A stretch of DNA of 38,059 nucleotides from Spirochaetia bacterium. GTDB taxonomy: Bacteria > Spirochaetota > Spirochaetia > Treponematales > Treponemataceae. Under the pieces are notes generated by a model. It was given only the letters and a program-made list of their open reading frames with translations, had not been told where the DNA came from and did no database searches. The position numbers and the translations under genes were made by a program. Location of the stretch: positions 1-38,059 of the forward strand of contig JALEPQ010000134.1 in assembly GCA_022768685.1 (NCBI GenBank), written 5' to 3'. How positions within the stretch are numbered: the stretch's first letter is position 1; each line of letters starts with the position of its first letter. Positions 34,219-38,059 of this stretch are shown one piece after another.

Positions 34219-35103
34219 TTGGCTATTTCAATTGAAGAAATAGTGACTGGACGAAAAACTTTTTTTATAACTCCGGACACGTCACTATTACCAGAAAGTT
34301 TTTTAGAAGATTATTTCTCATTAGGCTATGAATGCTATTTTGTTGAAAATGACAAGCGTGTAGATATTCGACGAAAAATAGATATTATCATAAATACTTT
34401 TAGAGATGTAATCCTGTTTTTTAATATTGATTATCCAATTTCAGATGTAAACTGGGATGAAATAATAGACAACACCCTCAGAAAATACAACAATGGAACT
34501 TCAATAGGTGTTTTCTATATAAAACGTCAGTCAAGAGAAGAAAAATTACGGTTAGAAAAAAAATATCTTTTTGAAAAAGGATTAAATTGCGGTTGTATTC
34601 AGCTTGAATATCAGAAAAAGCAGAATTTTGAAATTATTGAAAAAATTTTGCGTGCAAATCAGGCTCAGGGACGCAGAAAAAACATCCGGGCCCTCTGTTC
34701 AAACACATGTACTTTCCAGATTAGGTTTAATGGTGGATGTTATAATGGAATTTTACAGGACGTAAGTCTATCTCACTTTTCATTTTTGTTTTCAGAAAAT
34801 ACAATTCCTGTAAAGCTTTATGAAAAAATCTCAGACATTCACTTTAATATTAGAGGTTTTCTATTTAAATCTGATGCAGTTTTAATTATGGAACGTAAAG
34901 TTGGTGGTAAAAGTCTTTATGTATTTGCATTTACTTCTTCAAATGGAGCTGCCGGCTTGGATCAGCGAATTCATCAACTTTTGGTTCCTGTAATTTATCA
35001 GCTTATGTCTGCAAATTGTAAAACTTTGTTAGATCAACTTTATATGAGTGGAATTGAAGATAAATCTGAAAAAGATATCTTTAAAACTCCTGATTTTTTA
35101 TGA
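34219..35103 (+). CDS. PilZ-like domain protein
   Basis: This 294-residue cytoplasmic protein has an N-terminal ~145-residue domain I cannot name (TFFITPDTSLLPESFLEDYF...), then a PilZ-like beta-barrel. The barrel begins GRRKNIRAL (RxxxR at residues 153-157, part of the cyclic-di-GMP arm) and continues to QDVSLSHF (181-186), where the usual [DN]xSxxG has lost its glycine. PilZ domains read cyclic-di-GMP; with the altered motif, binding here is uncertain. Translation starts at TTG 34219, supported by GAGAGGG 7 nt upstream; no ATG in frame fits as well. It lies 109 bp after the symporter gene and 60 bp before tex. Confidence 0.7.
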   Translation: MAISIEEIVTGRKTFFITPDTSLLPESFLEDYFSLGYECYFVENDKRVDIRRKIDIIINTFRDVILFFNIDYPISDVNWDEIIDNTLRKYNNGTSIGVFYIKRQSREEKLRLEKKYLFEKGLNCGCIQLEYQKKQNFEIIEKILRANQAQGRRKNIRALCSNTCTFQIRFNGGCYNGILQDVSLSHFSFLFSENTIPVKLYEKISDIHFNIRGFLFKSDAVLIMERKVGGKSLYVFAFTSSNGAAGLDQRIHQLLVPVIYQLMSANCKTLLDQLYMSGIEDKSEKDIFKTPDFL

Positions 35104-35124
35104 TGATATTCTGTAAAAAATCTA

Positions 35125-35153
35125 CTGACTAAAATCTCCTTTTTTCGTAAAAT
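35125..35153 (+). promoter_or_regulatory. Candidate leaderless promoter of tex
   Basis: CTGACT (35125-35130) and TAAAAT (35148-35153) are 17 bp apart. The -10 box includes the first ATG given in the ORF track, and transcription would begin about 4 nt before the in-frame ATG at 35164. No Shine-Dalgarno precedes either ATG. Confidence 0.45.
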
Positions 35154-35163
35154 GCTCATTACT

Positions 35164-37557
35164 ATGGAATTTACACAAGAATCAATTGACGCACTCGTTG
35201 TTAACGAAGTGGAAATTATGAAAAAAATTGCTGACGAATTAAATGTTCGTGTTGCTCAGGTTAGTGCTGTAATCAGCCTTTTTGATGAAGGTTGTACAGT
35301 TGCATTTATCAGCCGTTATAGAAAAGAAAAGACAGATAACCTGGATGAAGTTCAGGTATTAAATATCGATCATCTTTTTAAATCATATAAAAATCTTGAA
35401 GAACGTCGTCTTGAAATTGTAAAAGGAGTTTTTGCACAGGGAAAACTTACAGAATCTCTTTATAATGCAATTATGTCTGCTGCAACTTTAACTGCACTTG
35501 AAGATTTGTGGGCACCATTCAAGAAAAAGAAGAAGACTCGTGGTATGGTTGCTGCAGAAAAAGGGCTGGAACCTTTGGCAGATGCTATGCTTGAAATGGA
35601 TGATGCAAAAATTGAAAAAGAAGCAGAAAAATATGTTAAGACTGACAATGAGGATCCTGCTTTAAATGTTGAAACAGCTGCTGATGCTCTTGCCGGTGCT
35701 AAAGATATTATTGCAGAACGTGTAAGTCAGGAAACAAAAAACCGCGAAGCAATTTACGATCTTTACATAAAAACAGGCAACATTGTTACAAAAGGTATTG
35801 TTCCAGAAGGACAGACTGAAGAACAGGCTCAGAAACTTTCTACATATCAGATGTACTGGGATTATTCAGAACCTTTAAATCAGGTAAAACCACATCGTAT
35901 TCTTGCTATGAACCGTGGAGAACGGGAAGGTGCTTTGTCTGTTACAATTGATGTAGATGTAGATTCTGCTATTGCAATGCTTCAGAAAAAAGCTGTTATT
36001 AATAATAAATATCATTCAGAAGCTATTGAAGATGGTGTTGTTCGTCTTCTTTCCCCAGCTGTAGTTCGTGAAATCCGTTCTGATGAAGCTGATGAAGCTG
36101 ATGCACACGGAATTGGAATGTTTGGTGAAAATTTAAAAAATCTTCTTATGACTCAGCCTATTAAAGGAAGCCGTGTTCTTGGAGTAGACCCGGGTTACCG
36201 CAATGGTACAAAATGTGCTGCCCTTGATGAAACAGGTAAATATCTTGGTTTCTTTAAAATCTATCAGGAAATTAATCCTAAAGAAGCCTATGATGCAATC
36301 AATGACGCAATTGATAAATATGATATTCAGGTTTTAGCTGTTGGAAACGGAACTGGTTCGCATGAAGTGCAGGAAATTGTTGCTAAAGTAATCAGCGAAA
36401 ATTACGCAAATTCAGATGTAAAATATACTGTAGTTGATGAATCTGGTGCATCAGTTTATTCAGCTTCTCCAGTTGCCACAGAAGAATTCCCGGATTTAGA
36501 TGTAATGGTTCGTGGTGCTATTTCTATGGGTCGCCGTTTACAGGATCCTCTTGCCGAATTAGTAAAAATTGATCCTAAAGCAATTGGTGTTGGTCTTTAT
36601 CAGCACGATGTAAACCAGAAAAAACTTGCAGAACAGCTTGATGAAGTTGTTAGTTCAGTTGTAAACAATGTAGGTGTAAACTTAAATACAGCTTCTTACA
36701 TGCTTTTGAAATATGTTTCTGGAATTAACGTTTCTACAGCTAAGAAGATTGTTGCTTACCGTGATGCAAACGGAAAAATTACAAGCCGTGAAGATCTTAA
36801 AAAAGTTCCTGGACTTGGACCAAAAGCATTTGAACAGTGTGCAGGTTTCTTGAAGATTGCAGAATCTTCTGACCCTCTTGATAATACCTGGGTTCACCCT
36901 GAAAACTATGATGCTGCCCGTGAAGTTTTACCTCTAATTCAGAAGGGAGAAAAAGTTCCTGCAGATTTAATTAAAAAGGTTGCTGAAAAATATAAGCTGG
37001 CAGAATCTACTGTAAAAGATATTGTAGAAGAATTACAGAAGCCAAACCGTGACCCTCGTGACGGATATCCTGCTCCAATCATGCAGAAAGGCGTTGTTCA
37101 GTTTGAAGATTTAAAACCTGGAATGAAAGTTACAGGAAAAATAAAAAACGTTGTAGATTTTGGTGCTTTTGTTGATATTGGTTTACACGAAACAGGTTTG
37201 ATTCACGTTTCAGAACTTAGTGATAATTTTGTAAGCAATCCAATGGAAGTTGTAAAAGTTGGTGACACATTTGAGTTTACAATTATTGAACTTGATATGG
37301 ATCGCCGCCGAATCAGTCTTTCTTTGAAGAGTGATGCTGCTGGACGTGCAGGAACAGGTGCAAAATCTGCTCCAGTAAAACGTGAAAATCGTCCTGCAGG
37401 AACTGGTACTGGTGACAAAAAACGTGTAGTTGTGGTTAAAAAAGGTGGAAATTCTGCCGGTAACACAAATAACACCGATAATAGAAGCAGAAATTACAGT
37501 TCAAGAAATGATGATGGAGATACTTATAATCCATTTGCAGCTTTTTTTAATAAATAA
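35164..37557 (+). CDS. tex: Tex/YhgF-type RNA-binding transcription accessory protein
   Basis: Tex is a conserved cytoplasmic nucleic-acid-binding protein that affects transcription and RNA handling. The 797-residue product is of family length. In order: a helical N-terminal region, a YqgF/RNase H-like domain beginning GVDPGYRNGTKCAALD (about residue 339), a helix-hairpin-helix pair (about 511-566, including KKVPGLGPKAFEQ), and a C-terminal S1 domain (about 650-722, VVDFGAFVDIGLHETGLIHVSEL). A ~70-residue Gly/Asn/Arg-rich tail follows. I start it at ATG 35164 rather than at 35152 because the earlier ATG lies in the probable -10 box. It is followed by a separate promoter and lipoprotein gene. 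Confidence 0.95.
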   Translation: MEFTQESIDALVVNEVEIMKKIADELNVRVAQVSAVISLFDEGCTVAFISRYRKEKTDNLDEVQVLNIDHLFKSYKNLEERRLEIVKGVFAQGKLTESLYNAIMSAATLTALEDLWAPFKKKKKTRGMVAAEKGLEPLADAMLEMDDAKIEKEAEKYVKTDNEDPALNVETAADALAGAKDIIAERVSQETKNREAIYDLYIKTGNIVTKGIVPEGQTEEQAQKLSTYQMYWDYSEPLNQVKPHRILAMNRGEREGALSVTIDVDVDSAIAMLQKKAVINNKYHSEAIEDGVVRLLSPAVVREIRSDEADEADAHGIGMFGENLKNLLMTQPIKGSRVLGVDPGYRNGTKCAALDETGKYLGFFKIYQEINPKEAYDAINDAIDKYDIQVLAVGNGTGSHEVQEIVAKVISENYANSDVKYTVVDESGASVYSASPVATEEFPDLDVMVRGAISMGRRLQDPLAELVKIDPKAIGVGLYQHDVNQKKLAEQLDEVVSSVVNNVGVNLNTASYMLLKYVSGINVSTAKKIVAYRDANGKITSREDLKKVPGLGPKAFEQCAGFLKIAESSDPLDNTWVHPENYDAAREVLPLIQKGEKVPADLIKKVAEKYKLAESTVKDIVEELQKPNRDPRDGYPAPIMQKGVVQFEDLKPGMKVTGKIKNVVDFGAFVDIGLHETGLIHVSELSDNFVSNPMEVVKVGDTFEFTIIELDMDRRRISLSLKSDAAGRAGTGAKSAPVKRENRPAGTGTGDKKRVVVVKKGGNSAGNTNNTDNRSRNYSSRNDDGDTYNPFAAFFNK

Positions 37558-37561
37558 TTGT

Positions 37562-37590
37562 TTTACAACAGTAATTTCTTAAATTATAAT
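37562..37590 (+). promoter_or_regulatory. Promoter of the terminal lipoprotein gene
   Basis: TTTACA (37562-37567), a 17-bp spacer and a perfect TATAAT (37585-37590) make the best consensus promoter in the window. It starts 5 bp after the tex stop and gives a leader of about 35 nt with GGAGG (37622-37626) 6 nt before the ATG. Confidence 0.75.
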
Positions 37591-37632
37591 AAAATGGGCT
37601 TTTTATGGGCCTGTTTTAAACGGAGGCAAGAA

Positions 37633-38059
37633 ATGAAAAAAAGATTTATTATTTTTTCTTTGTCAGTTTGTTTAGTTTCTCTTGTTGGATGTAAGTGGAA
37701 TGTTCCGCAAAAAGTCACTGTAAAATCAAATGCGGAATACAATTTCACAGTTGGAAAGGTAAGCAAGAATTTAAGTGATTCAGTAGATCTTTCAAAAACA
37801 TTAAGCGATAGTCTTTCTACAAATAATGCAAAAATCTATGACTATTATCCAAATGAACTGGATTCTGCTGTTCAGAAGTATTTGATGGAAATGCCAATTA
37901 AAGACATTGAACTGGACTTTGGAAAATATTTTGAAGGTCTGAATGTGGCAGGTGATATTCAAGGATTAAGTCACTCAGAAACATTTACTGTACCTAATGT
38001 AAATGGCCAGACAGCAACATCAAAAGTTGATTTGACTGGACTTCAGACTATAGTGAATA
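37633..38059 (+). CDS. Lipoprotein of unknown function, truncated by window end
   Basis: This gene is missing from the ORF track because it has no stop before the window ends. At least 142 codons are open from ATG 37633, behind GGAGG. The product begins MKKRFIIFSLSVCLVSLVGC, a textbook lipoprotein signal with the lipid cysteine at residue 20. The mature part (KWNVPQKVTVKSNAEYNFTVG...) is rich in Ser, Asp and Asn, with no domain I recognise and no GLG signature of the giant family. It should be a membrane-tethered periplasmic or surface protein. Its own strong promoter separates it from tex. Confidence 0.8.
   Translation, partial: MKKRFIIFSLSVCLVSLVGCKWNVPQKVTVKSNAEYNFTVGKVSKNLSDSVDLSKTLSDSLSTNNAKIYDYYPNELDSAVQKYLMEMPIKDIELDFGKYFEGLNVAGDIQGLSHSETFTVPNVNGQTATSKVDLTGLQTIVN

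Noticed and set aside
36682-36897. Antisense ORF within tex
   Set aside because: It is a shadow of the helix-hairpin-helix coding region of tex, with no start signal.
37595-37620. Terminator of tex at ATGGGCTTTTTATGGGCC
   Set aside because: The ATGGGC copies are direct repeats and do not pair. No real stem-loop precedes the T-run.

Overview
The window reads as chromosomal DNA of an AT-rich spirochaete, most likely a host-associated Treponema (gut or rumen type). The reasons are low GC, several lipoproteins with the relaxed spirochaetal lipobox, a full-length ptsI without any sugar-PTS permease nearby, and a mix of MgtC, Tex, PilZ-like and B12-dependent methionine synthase reactivation genes. 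The genus is an inference; no rRNA or tRNA gene is present to confirm it.

Layout. (1) 1-6.2 kb: a small four-helix membrane protein on the + strand faces a minus-strand block of ptsI, der, a MerR-type regulator and an Rsm22-type methyltransferase. Near-identical ~100-bp copies of a palindromic repeat, in opposite orientation, flank this segment. Between der and the regulator lies an array of about four ~95-bp repeats with two hairpins each. (2) 6.5-29.4 kb: three giant + strand genes of 1815, 1714 and 3977 codons fill 60% of the window. All encode lipoproteins built from bacterial Ig-like domains and share an N-terminal signature (lipid Cys, then x-[VI]-G-L-G-x(3)-D). The first two are co-linear paralogues in one operon. 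The third is set apart by a terminator, a nested palindrome and its own promoter, and ends in IPT/TIG-like and beta-propeller-like parts. (3) 29.5-32.8 kb: a solute-binding-protein-like lipoprotein converges on a minus-strand operon of an unknown protein, an MgtC family membrane protein and a stand-alone methionine synthase activation domain. (4) 32.8-38.1 kb: a dicarboxylate/amino-acid symporter family protein, a PilZ-like protein, tex, and a lipoprotein gene cut by the window end.

The most unusual signals are the giant lipoprotein cluster, the 43-bp perfect palindrome that carries back-to-back extended -10 promoters for two apparently leaderless divergent genes, and the repeat array after der, whose stems change in a compensatory way. 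Several genes (ptsI, tex and the two around the palindrome) seem to begin within about 10 nt of a -10 box, with no Shine-Dalgarno sequence.

All functional calls come from reading motifs and context. No database search was run. Domain names for the giant proteins are by pattern resemblance and need profile searches.
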